The notes beneath the pieces are model-generated. The model saw only the letters and a program-made list of their open reading frames with translations. It did no database searches and was not told the origin of the DNA. A DNA stretch of 64,000 nt from Oikopleura dioica. Taxonomy: Eukaryota > Chordata > Appendicularia > Copelata > Oikopleuridae. Positions 8,820 through 17,403 of this stretch are shown piece by piece. The number at the start of each line of letters is the position of its first letter. The first letter of the stretch is position 1. The stretch is from positions 1-64,000 of the forward strand of contig CAJRAX010000009.1 of NCBI GenBank assembly GCA_907165135.1, in the 5' to 3' direction. The translations under genes were made by a program, and so were the position numbers.

Positions 8820-10679
8820 CATCGTTATCATGAATCGCCCAAAAACGAGGTCAAAATTTTGAAATTTCGTTTTTTTGCCCTTATTTTATTTGCAGCGTTT
8901 CTGACGTCTTCCGAGCGTCATTTTGGTTGATTCTGAGCCTCTCAAACCCAACAGAAAAAAAATTCAAAAAAAAAATTTTTTTTTCGATGGTCATCGTTAT
9001 CATAAATCGCCCAAAAACGAGGTCAAAATTTTGAAATTTCGTTATTTGGTCTAATTTTATTTGCAGCGTTTTTGCCGTATTCCGAGCGTCATTTTGGTTG
9101 ATTCTAAGCCTCTCAAACCCAACAGAAAAAAAATTCAAAAAAAATTTTTTTTTCGATGGTCATCGTTATCATGAATTGCCCAAAAATGAGGTCAAAATTT
9201 TGAAAATTCGTTTTTTTGCTCTAATTTTATTTGCAGCGTTTCTGTCGTCTTCCGAGCGTCATTTTGGTCGATTCTGAGCCTCTCAAACCCAACAGAAAAA
9301 AAATTCAAAAAAAAAATTTTTTTTTCGATGGTCATCGTTATCATAAATCGCCCAAAAACGAGGTCAAAATTTTGAAATTTCGTTATTTGGTCTAATTTTA
9401 TTTGCAGCGTTTCTGCCGTATTCCGAGCGTCATTTTGGTTGATTCTGAGCCTCTCAAACCCAACAGAAAAAAAATTCAAAAAAAATTTTTTTTTCGATGG
9501 TCATCGTTATCATGAATTGCCCAAAAATGAGGTCAAAATTTTGAAAATTCGTTTTTTGCTCTAATTTTATTTGCAGCGTTTCTGTCGTCTTCCGAGCGTC
9601 ATTTTGGTCGATTCTGAGCCTCTCAAACCCAACAGAAAAAAAAATTCAAAAAAAAAATTTTTTTTTCGATGGTCATCGTTATCATAAATCGCCCAAAAAC
9701 GAGGTCAAAATTTTGAAATTTCGTTATTTGGTCTAATTTTATTTGCAGCGTTTTTGCCGTATTCCGAGCGTCATTTTGGTTGATTCTAAGCCTCTCAAAC
9801 CCAACAGAAAAAAAATTCAAAAAAAATTTTTTTTTCGATGGTCATCGTTATCATGAATTGCCCAAAAATGAGGTCAAAATTTTGAAAATTCGTTTTTTGC
9901 TCTAATTTTATTTGCAGCGTTTCTGTCGTCTTACGAGCGTCATTTTGGTCGATTCTGAGCCTCTCAAACCCAACAGAAAAAAAATTCAAAAAAAAAATTT
10001 TTTTTTCGATGGTCATCGCTATCATGAATCGCCCAAAAACGAGGTCAAAATTTTGAAAGTTCGTTTTTTGCCCTTATTTTATTTGCAGCGTTTCTGTCGT
10101 CTTCCGAGCGTCATTTTGGTCGATTCTGAGCCTCTCAAACCCAACAGAAAAAAAAATTCAAAAAATTTTTTTCGATGGTCATCGTTATCATAAATCGCCC
10201 AAAAACGAGGTCAAAATTTTGAAATTTCGTTATTTGGTCTAATTTTATTTGCAGCGTTTTTGCCGTATTCCGAGCGTCATTTTGGTTGATTCTAAGCCTC
10301 TCAAACCCAACAGAAAAAAAATTCAAAAAAAATTTTTTTTTCGATGGTCATCGTTATCATGAATTGCCCAAAAATGAGGTCAAAATTTTGAAAATTCGTT
10401 TTTTGCTCTAATTTTATTTGCAGCGTTTCTGTCGTCTTCCGAGCGTCATTTTGGTCGATTCTGAGCCTCTCAAACCCAACAGAAAAAAAATTCAAAAAAT
10501 TTTTTTCGATGGTCATCGTTATCATGAATCGCCCAAAAACGAGGTCAAAATTTTGAAAGTTCGTTTTTTGCCCTTATTGTATTTGCAGCGTTTCTGCCGT
10601 CTTCCGAGCGTCATTTTGGTTGATTCTGAGCCTCTCAAACCCAACAGAAAAAATTCAAAAAATTTTTTTCGATGGTCAT
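8820..10679. repeat. Satellite S1 array, block 1 (about 11 monomers)
   Basis: Head-to-tail monomers of ~169 bp contain GATGGTCATCG, TTTGCAGCG, CGAGCGTCATTTTGG and CTCAAACCCAACAG, with poly-A and poly-T runs. Variants alternate: type a (TTATTTGGTC), type b (TTGCTCTAAT) and type c (TTGCCCTTAT). The order is a-b-a-b-a-b-c-a-b-c, so this is a higher-order repeat. Open frames arise on both strands because the monomer has few stops and a length close to a multiple of 3; none looks like a gene. Confidence 0.95.
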
Positions 10680-10840
10680 TGATACGAATAAAGGAAAGAA
10701 CACAAGAAAAAATGAAAAATTGAATATCCCAGTCACATAAATATTTTCGCCAATTAGGTTGATTAGGCATGAATTTCACAGTTTTATGTTCCGACGATTT
10801 TCGGAGCCAAATCTCGGATGCTTGCATGAATTCATAAATC

Positions 10841-10899
10841 TCTATTTTTCCCTCATAACGTACGCGTTATTTCACAAATCAAAGGCACATTAGCCACCC
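10841..10899 (+). promoter_or_regulatory. Probable LTR core promoter box (B)
   Basis: CTATTTTTCC is followed by CGTACGCGTTATTTCACA and GGCACATTAGCCACCC. It aligns in order and spacing with the box in A. The promoter role is inferred from conservation only. Confidence 0.4.
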
Positions 10900-11106
10900 G
10901 TTTCGGCGGTTCTTTATTTAACTCTTTCTAGTGCTCACTACTTCTTTTATTTAATTTTTGAACTGGTAATTATTATTGATGAATCAAGCTGACTCTTCTA
11001 TGTCTTCAAAACGATGATGGCAATTCTTCTTGACGATAAAAAATCGATCGGCATTTTCTACTACTACAACAGAGCTGTTGCATGGATTTCATCCTCTAGC
11101 TGAGTT

Positions 11107-11410
11107 CCGCTTTAAGCGGCTTGACAGTGTGACCCCGTGCTCCTCGGGATGGCGCTGTCTGTAAGTACTCCTAGGTAGGCAAAATTGATTGAACACTTTT
11201 CTGGCTCGCTTAAGGAAAGCTGACCACTCTCCTCAAAACCGACAGAATTGCAGCTTCAACAATGGCGGCGACTTCTCTGGCAACAACGACGACTACGCAA
11301 TGGACTGACAACGATTATTGGAACTGGCTTTGGAAAAGTATTAGTAAAAATTCATTAAATTCTATCAAAAAGGGATATGGCCACATAGTGGGAAGTTGAA
11401 CTTTTTGATA
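11107..11410 (+). other. Conserved two-hairpin LTR module (B, 5' LTR)
   Basis: Hairpin 1 is CCGC-TTTAA-GCGG (11107-11119). A fold with GACAG (11123-11127) pairing CTGTC (11155-11159) and CCCG (11134-11137) pairing CGGG (11145-11148) follows. Hairpin 2 has outer arms TATCAAAAAG (11363-11372) and CTTTTTGATA (11401-11410), and an inner CCAC-ATA-GTGG stem at 11381-11391. Compared with A, both the inner and outer stems differ while pairing is kept. Confidence 0.85.
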
Positions 11411-11706
11411 AAATTTATTTCTTGGGATTAATTTCGAAGCGAACGTGGCTGTTTCGGCGAATTTCGATTGACAGAAAAACAATTGCGCGAAAAGCGCTCA
11501 CCATATTTGGAAAGAAAAACATGGCGCGAAATGCGCCGCGCCTTATTTGGAAAGAAACGCACCTGCGCGAAATGCGAATTGAAAATTTGAAAATTTGAAA
11601 AATCACTCTCTCCATACTCAAAATAATACAGCCACGTTTTGAAATTTTGGCGTCATTCTTTGCAAGAATTCTAGCTAAGAGAGCATTTGAGCTGCAAATC
11701 GGTATC

Positions 11707-12774
11707 ATGGTGAACACGCAAGACTCCAACTTCAAGGTTAATAAAATGCCCGAAGAATTACTTTTTGCCACTTTTCCGTCCCTCAATTCTCGTCAATTTT
11801 TTCGGCCTAATATGCTGTCTTATGAATTTACAATTTCCAAGAATAATTTGAGCGATAAAATTTCTGCAATGCGAAAAATTTTTGACAAAAGTATTAAGGA
11901 TCACAATCGAGAGTCCGACCGCAATAATTTAGAAAAAGCTTTTGACAGACAAGTCGTAGACTGCATTCGCAATAATTGCTCTCACGAATTTATGAATAAT
12001 TATGGGCGGGAAATGGCGAATTTCGAAAATATGGATGAAGTTTTTGATTTCCTGGAATCTGTTTTCGGAAGTGAATCTGAGGAAGAAAAGCGAGAGCGGG
12101 CGGGAGTCGAACTAGAAAACCTTTGTCGACGATCGGAAATGAATGAGAAGTTTTCGTCATTTTTGACACGAATTAAAACCGTCGCCGAGCTTATTTCTGA
12201 TAAACAAGATGCTAGAGACTTTATTATTAACGCTCACTTTATGAAAAGCCTTGAGCCAGCGAATAAGTCGTTTTTACGTGATCATGGAGTCAGTAAAAAG
12301 AGTGCTCAGGAGATTGCCACATTTTTGGACTCACGGGAGCGATTTTTGACTGTGAATGTTTCTTCGATCGAGTCGGCAAATCTTACGTCCTTTGTTGATC
12401 GAACGAGCGAACTTTTGGATTCAAAATTGACTCAGATGGAATCAAATTATGAGCGCAAAAATTCGGAATTACTTGAACAGATAAAACAATTAACAGCGAC
12501 TGTAGCAAAGATAGAGCTCGAAAAGAAGGTCAAAAATGAGGAAATTAGCAGGCCAGCTAACCCGCCGGCCTCAGCAAATTTTATTCCGCCGTTTCCGTTC
12601 AGATTCCAGCAACCTCCCCAAGCGGCCCCTTTTTGCCGAAATTGCCAACAATGGGGTCATGTTAAGCCGAGGTGCCCCAAAATTAAATGCTACGAGTGTC
12701 AGGGTTTTGGTCATATCGGGCGAAACTGCTTGAAACGACGGGAAAATAGCACTCAGGATCAATCAAAAAACTAA
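11707..12774 (+). CDS. gag: Gag polyprotein of element B
   Basis: A 355-aa structural protein of the retrotransposon particle. I chose ATG 11707 because the same start codon, with its A on the last LTR base, is present in D, E, J and K. The N-terminal two thirds is helical and matches the capsid-like region of A only loosely. A coiled-coil-like segment (ERKNSELLEQIKQLTATV) precedes a proline-rich linker. Two CCHC zinc knuckles follow, CRNCQQWGHVKPRC and CYECQGFGHIGRNC, near residues 312-345. The frame ends TCA AAA AAC TAA, so a slippery heptamer touches the stop codon. Pol follows in the -1 frame without a gap. Confidence 0.93.
   Translation: MVNTQDSNFKVNKMPEELLFATFPSLNSRQFFRPNMLSYEFTISKNNLSDKISAMRKIFDKSIKDHNRESDRNNLEKAFDRQVVDCIRNNCSHEFMNNYGREMANFENMDEVFDFLESVFGSESEEEKRERAGVELENLCRRSEMNEKFSSFLTRIKTVAELISDKQDARDFIINAHFMKSLEPANKSFLRDHGVSKKSAQEIATFLDSRERFLTVNVSSIESANLTSFVDRTSELLDSKLTQMESNYERKNSELLEQIKQLTATVAKIELEKKVKNEEISRPANPPASANFIPPFPFRFQQPPQAAPFCRNCQQWGHVKPRCPKIKCYECQGFGHIGRNCLKRRENSTQDQSKN
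12765..12771 (+). promoter_or_regulatory. -1 ribosomal frameshift site AAAAAAC (B)
   Basis: A AAA AAC lies in the gag frame and is directly followed by the gag stop TAA (12772-12774). The -1 frame is open from here to 17342. The same heptamer-plus-stop arrangement is present in E and K. I did not identify a defined pseudoknot downstream. Confidence 0.8.
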
Positions 12775-15700
12775 ATTTTGGAACGAATTCTGGTCAAATT
12801 TCCGTTCCAAAAATCTCCATCAATAAAATAGGCGAACAATTTTATGTAACTGTAAATATTTTTAATTCACCTGTTCGATTTTTATTAGATACTGGATCAC
12901 AATTAAATTGCATTTGTAAGAAAAACATACCAAAAAACATAAAAATCCAAAAAACAAAAACTGAAGCGGTAAATTACTCCGGCGGACAAATTGATATTTT
13001 GGGAAAGGTCGAAGCGGATATCATCATTGAAAATGTAAATTGGGGAAAATCAGAATTTTACGTTGTTCCTGACAATTTGAGCCCTATTTTGGGAGTGCCA
13101 GCTATTCAAGATAACGAGATAATGATAAACCTTCACCGTCGTAAAATAATTCAATCAGGACCAATTGAACGGTTTGCAAAACTTAATCAAATTAAAACAG
13201 ACGATAATTTTGAAATCAACGAGGACAAAAATAAGGATCGTGAATATGATGGTTTTTCTACCGATAACTTTTCTTTTAGGCCTAAATCAGAATGCATAAT
13301 TGATTTGAAAATCAAAGATCTTGAAAAATCGAAAAGTCTTTCATTTGATCAGTCTAATCTAGGAAATTCTAAATTGCAGCTTATCCCAAGCTTTCAAGTT
13401 GTCGATAAAAATTGCCCAAAATTTCGTCTTCTTATTATAAATCCAACAGACACAGTCATCAAAATTCCTGCGGGTACAGTTTTTGTTAAATTACATGAAA
13501 TCGTTGAAATAGCGAGAATAAAAAACATAAAGCATAAAAACCTTAAAAATATTTCCGTCGGTAAAATTAACTCTTCGAAAATAAAAATTGATTTTGACGC
13601 TCTTTTAGATGATTTTGCACATCTTTTGTTGGACGAGGATGACTCGCTTCCAGAATGTACAATTGAAAAATTTTCAATAGACACAGATACAGACTTCCCC
13701 ATTTCTTCAGCCCCGTTTCGCACTCCTTTTAGCTTGAGGAATGTTTTAAGAGATCTTTTGGATAAATTTATGGATAATAAATTTATAGAGCGATGTTCTA
13801 GCCCGTGGAATAGTCCGAGTATTCTTGTAAGAAAAAAAGATGGACGATTTCGTCTTGTCATTGATTTCAGAAAGTTAAATGATGTGACTATTCAGATGCA
13901 CTACCCCCTGCCAAATTTAGAGGATTCGTTGTCGTATTTAGATAAAAGTACTATTTTCTCTTCGATAGACCTTATTAAGGGGTTTCATCAGATCGCTTTA
14001 ACAGAAGAATCAAAAGATAAAACGGCATTTTCGAACGAGTTCGGTCAATTTAGATTTTTACGCATGCCTATGGGCTGTCGAAATGCACCAAGTTTTTTCA
14101 TGAGAGTAATTGATCAGGCACTAAAAGGTGTAGATAAAACCGAAATATTACCGTACATGGACGATATTCTTATTCATAGTAAAACAGAACAAGAGCATTT
14201 TTTGAACCTCAAAAAATTTTTTCATATTCTAGATGCGAATAATCTTAGGATAAACTCTCGAAAAGCTTCATTTTTTACAAGGTCGGTGACATTTTGTGGC
14301 TATTTTATTTCTCAGGGTAATATTTCTCCTTCAACGGATAAAATTCAGGCTATAAGAAATCTTAAAATTCCTAGTTCTAAGGAGAGTGCGCAAAGTCTTT
14401 TTGGACTTTTAAACTTTCATCGTAGATTTATAAAAAATTTTTCGGCAATAGCATTACCAATTACAAAAACTTGGAGAAACGGGTTTAAATGGACAGACGA
14501 GGCTTCGAGCGCGTTAAGCAAGCTTCAAAATATTATATGCGATAATGCAATGAAGCTCAAAATACCCCCAGTAGACAATGCGCTTTTCGTTTTAGAGACA
14601 GACGCGTCAAATAATGCATACGGTGGGGTACTCTATATTTGTGAAAAAAATTGTAGGGATAATTCTCATCACCATTCTAGTGAGTGTTTGATCCCTGTAG
14701 GCTATAACAGTGGTAATTTTAACGAAACTCAATCACGATACACAATTAAAGAAAAAGAATTATTTTCCGCCAAACAATGCATGATGAAGTGGTCAATCTA
14801 TCTTTCTTACAATAGTTTTGATTGGATTACAGATAATTCAAACATTAAATACGTTCGAACACTAAGAACCTATAATCAAAAAATCACGAGATGGATAACG
14901 GAAATTCAAGGATTTAATTTTAGAACAATTCAAAAACCCTCGTCAAAAATGCAGATAAGTGACTGTTTGAGTAGACAAACTACGATTCAAAATCAGCCCC
15001 TTATAAATTCAATTAAAATAACTCAAAAACAATTTTGCGAGCTTCAGATGCTTGATCCTCTTTTAACCAAGATAAGAAAATTTTTGACGATAGATAGATG
15101 GCCTCACAATCCATCAGGTGATATAACATTTTATTGGCTTTTGAGAGAAAATTTGACTATTTCGGAAAATGATCAAATTATTTTTTTCGATGATTCAGGA
15201 AATAGACGAATTTTAGTTCCAAAAAGTTTAGAGAGTGAACTTATTAAAAATTACCATGAATATTGCCACGCTGGAATCGATCAAGTTTTTTCAAAAATAT
15301 CCGTCAAGTATATATGGCCTAGAATGCGTCAAGCAATAAGAGAATTTGTTAGAACATGTTCGTATTGTCAAAAAGATAAGCCTGATTTTCACCCCAATAA
15401 AGCGCCGGTTTTGACCTTCAAAACACCAAACGGACCTTTTGAAGTTTTTGGATTCGATCTGATCACGTTACCTCCAACTGATCATGGAAATAAATATGTA
15501 ATGGTAATGATCGATTTTTTCTCGAAATTCGGATATTGTGAACCTCTTAAATCTCGTAATTCTAAATATCTCCTTGAAAAATTTAAAAGTGTGATTTTCA
15601 AAAATCCAATTTATCCAAAAATTGTTGTGCTCGACAATGCTAGGGAACATTCAGAGATCGAGAAATTTATGAAAGAAAATCATATAGACCCTCATTTTAC

Positions 15701-17342
15701 TCCTCCAAGGCATCCTTCTTCTAATGGGCAAGTGGAAAATTATAATCGAACCCTTAAAAGTAGATTACGTGCACGTTGTGGGTTAGTAAATTGGGATCAG
15801 AACCTTCAAGAGGTTGTCCATGACCTTAATTCAAGCGAGCATTCAGTCACGAAAACATCCCCTTATTCCCTTCAAATGGGCGTGAAAAACGCTCATGACA
15901 TTTTTGATCCAAATTTTAGGGCTTCTTTCGAAAAAAGTGATATTGATTTTCAACAAATTAAAAAATTGATCGAAGATGAAAAACAAAATAGGCTTGAGAA
16001 ATTTTCAAACCCAAAATTTGTGCCTTATCAAATCGGCGACATGGTTCTTATCAAAAATTTCGACGCGAAAAAACCAGCTTTTCTTGGGCCGTATAAAATA
16101 AAAAATAAATCGAAAGAGGGAACTTGGTATACAGTCGCGTCTGATGATAAAGAGTTTCGGCGACACGCTGATCATTTGAAAAAATTTAACGCGCGAAAAG
16201 AGGATTCGGAAGATTTAGGTCTCTCAGTTGAACTTCCAGATATTCAAGACGATTTTTCGACCTTCCACAAAGACAATGTTTTCGAGCGAGAAAGTTTTTC
16301 AAGTGGTTTTTATTCTTGTCCACCTATTTCAATGAAGGAAGATGAAATAGAAGAAAAAATAGACAACATAGTTAATTCATTAATTGATATTGTTTTTGAG
16401 AATATTTTTTCAGACTTGATTGTTGATACAATTGAATCTATGGAATCTTCCTCTGAGGAAAGTTCTTGTGTATCAATAATCGAGAATGAACAGAGTTTAA
16501 GAGAGCCCGATAGTTCGCAAAATATTGAAGCGATACCTAAACCTGACGATTTTCCGGTCTCTGGGTCCCTTATTTCATCTGATTCGGAGTGGGAAATTGA
16601 GGAAAATTCTCATTGGGAAGTGACGGTAGACGAAGAATTATCTACGGTTGAAACAGAAACAGTCCATGAAAATATAATAACGGAAGATCAAGAACCCCTT
16701 ATTTCTTACGATAAATTAGATATTTCGGCAAATCGGAAACGCGAAAGAGAATCATCGAAAGACTCCATTCCTTGCTCTAAAATACCAAATTTAGACCCAA
16801 AAGATAGCTCTGATGAAGAGTCAAATGATATGTCGGAAATGATTTGTGAAAACTTCGATACTTCAATAACATTTAAATTAGAAAACGAGCATGAAAGTTT
16901 TTTCCAGAGAATAGAATCGAGAATTGAGGAGCTTGAAGAGAATATGGCAATTGAAAATGGGTGTATTTTGAAGTTGGGTGAATTAACAAAAGAAGCACTT
17001 AGATTTATCTTGCATAAGTTTGATGTTCAATATTTGACAACGGAAACGATATCAGATCTAAGAATAAAAATAAGAGAGTATATTTGGAAAAATCACCCTA
17101 ATTGGCGAAAAAATGCATGCGGAGAGTTACTTTTCTTTTCAATTTTAAATTTGAAAAAGGAAAAAACTCTTTATGATTTGAAAAAACCTGAATTGAAAGT
17201 TCTTATTGCTGAGTATAACCTGCCAAAATGTGTTTTGCAAAATAAGTCAGAAATGATTTTATTTATTAATTCTGCTTTTGAAAAATTATATCCGAATCAT
17301 CCAAAAAAGAACAATGATCTCATATTCGGACCAAATATCTAA
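12771..17342 (+). CDS. pol: Pol polyprotein of element B (PR-RT-RH-INT-CTD)
   Basis: About 1523 aa, made as a -1 frameshift product of gag; no ATG is needed. Domains in order: retropepsin with LLDTGSQ (D codon at 12888); linker with LSPILGVPA; RT (~13700-14320) with VRKKDGRFRLVIDFRKLN, SSIDLIKGFHQI, FRFLRMPMG and PYMDDI; RNase H (~14590-14990) with ETDAS and TDNSN; integrase (~15240-16190) with YHEYCHAGID, CSYCQ, GFDLI, LDNAREH and NGQVEN, then FLGPY. A Ser/Glu-rich linker follows (~16200-16850). The C-terminal domain (~16870-17342) has two SAP-like motifs (LGELTKEALRFILHKF and KKPELKVLIAEYNLPK) and ends LIFGPNI. All catalytic motifs I can check are present. It copies the element RNA and inserts the cDNA. 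Confidence 0.93.
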   Translation, partial: LNFGTNSGQISVPKISINKIGEQFYVTVNIFNSPVRFLLDTGSQLNCICKKNIPKNIKIQKTKTEAVNYSGGQIDILGKVEADIIIENVNWGKSEFYVVPDNLSPILGVPAIQDNEIMINLHRRKIIQSGPIERFAKLNQIKTDDNFEINEDKNKDREYDGFSTDNFSFRPKSECIIDLKIKDLEKSKSLSFDQSNLGNSKLQLIPSFQVVDKNCPKFRLLIINPTDTVIKIPAGTVFVKLHEIVEIARIKNIKHKNLKNISVGKINSSKIKIDFDALLDDFAHLLLDEDDSLPECTIEKFSIDTDTDFPISSAPFRTPFSLRNVLRDLLDKFMDNKFIERCSSPWNSPSILVRKKDGRFRLVIDFRKLNDVTIQMHYPLPNLEDSLSYLDKSTIFSSIDLIKGFHQIALTEESKDKTAFSNEFGQFRFLRMPMGCRNAPSFFMRVIDQALKGVDKTEILPYMDDILIHSKTEQEHFLNLKKFFHILDANNLRINSRKASFFTRSVTFCGYFISQGNISPSTDKIQAIRNLKIPSSKESAQSLFGLLNFHRRFIKNFSAIALPITKTWRNGFKWTDEASSALSKLQNIICDNAMKLKIPPVDNALFVLETDASNNAYGGVLYICEKNCRDNSHHHSSECLIPVGYNSGNFNETQSRYTIKEKELFSAKQCMMKWSIYLSYNSFDWITDNSNIKYVRTLRTYNQKITRWITEIQGFNFRTIQKPSSKMQISDCLSRQTTIQNQPLINSIKITQKQFCELQMLDPLLTKIRKFLTIDRWPHNPSGDITFYWLLRENLTISENDQIIFFDDSGNRRILVPKSLESELIKNYHEYCHAGIDQVFSKISVKYIWPRMRQAIREFVRTCSYCQKDKPDFHPNKAPVLTFKTPNGPFEVFGFDLITLPPTDHGNKYVMVMIDFFSKFGYCEPLKSRNSKYLLEKFKSVIFKNPIYPKIVVLDNAREHSEIEKFMKENHIDPHFTPPRHPSSNGQVENYNRTLKSRLRARCGLVNWDQNLQEVVHDLNSSEHSVTKTSPYSLQMGVKNAHDIFDPNFRASFEKSDIDFQQIKKLIEDEKQNRLEKFSNPKFVPYQIGDMVLIKNFDAKKPAFLGPYKIKNKSKEGTWYTVASDDKEFRRHADHLKKFNARKEDSEDLGLSVELPDIQDDFSTFHKDNVFERESFSSGFYSCPPISMKEDEIEEKIDNIVNSLIDIVFENIFSDLIVDTIESMESSSEESSCVSIIENEQSLREPDSSQNIEAIPKPDDFPVSGSLISSDSEWEIEENSHWEVTVDEELSTVETETVHENIITEDQEPLISYDKLDISANRKRERESSKDSIPCSKIPNLDPKDSSDEESNDMSEMICENFDTSITFKLENEHESFFQRIESRIEELEENMAIENGCILKLGELTKEALRFILHKFDVQYLTTETISDLRIKIREYIWKNHPNWRKNACGELLFFSILNLKKEKTLYDLKKPELKVLIAEYNLPKCVLQNKSEMILFINSAFEKLYPNHPKKNNDLIFGPNI

Positions 17343-17403
17343 TATTCAATTTGTTTCTTCCTTAAAAGATGCTCCGAAAAAAGATACCCATGAGTGGTCA
17401 TAC
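17343..17403 (+). other. Pre-3'-LTR segment of B, no polypurine tract
   Basis: The 20 bases before the LTR are ATACCCATGAGTGGTCATAC, which is not purine-rich. AAAAGATGCTCC lies upstream and is shared with C and D. The GGTCAT here resembles the S1 target motif GGTCAT. Confidence 0.5.

Larger units (their letters stand above)
10680..11707 (+). repeat. Element B 5' LTR
   Basis: 1028 bp, TGATACG to GGTATCA. It contains the CGTACGCG/GGCACATTAGCCA box (10859-10899), hairpin 1 with a nested GACAG/CTGTC and CCCG/CGGG fold (11107-11159), a splice-donor-like GTAAGT right after that fold, and hairpin 2 (11363-11410). Its last base is the A of the gag ATG. Confidence 0.95.

Noticed and set aside
8881-10827. 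Many open frames of 60-100 aa on both strands (RFCRLPSVILVDSEPLKPN and NFFSVGFERLRINQN types)
   Set aside because: They repeat with the S1 monomer on both strands, have no start or domain logic, and exist because the monomer is nearly stop-free with a length near a multiple of 3.
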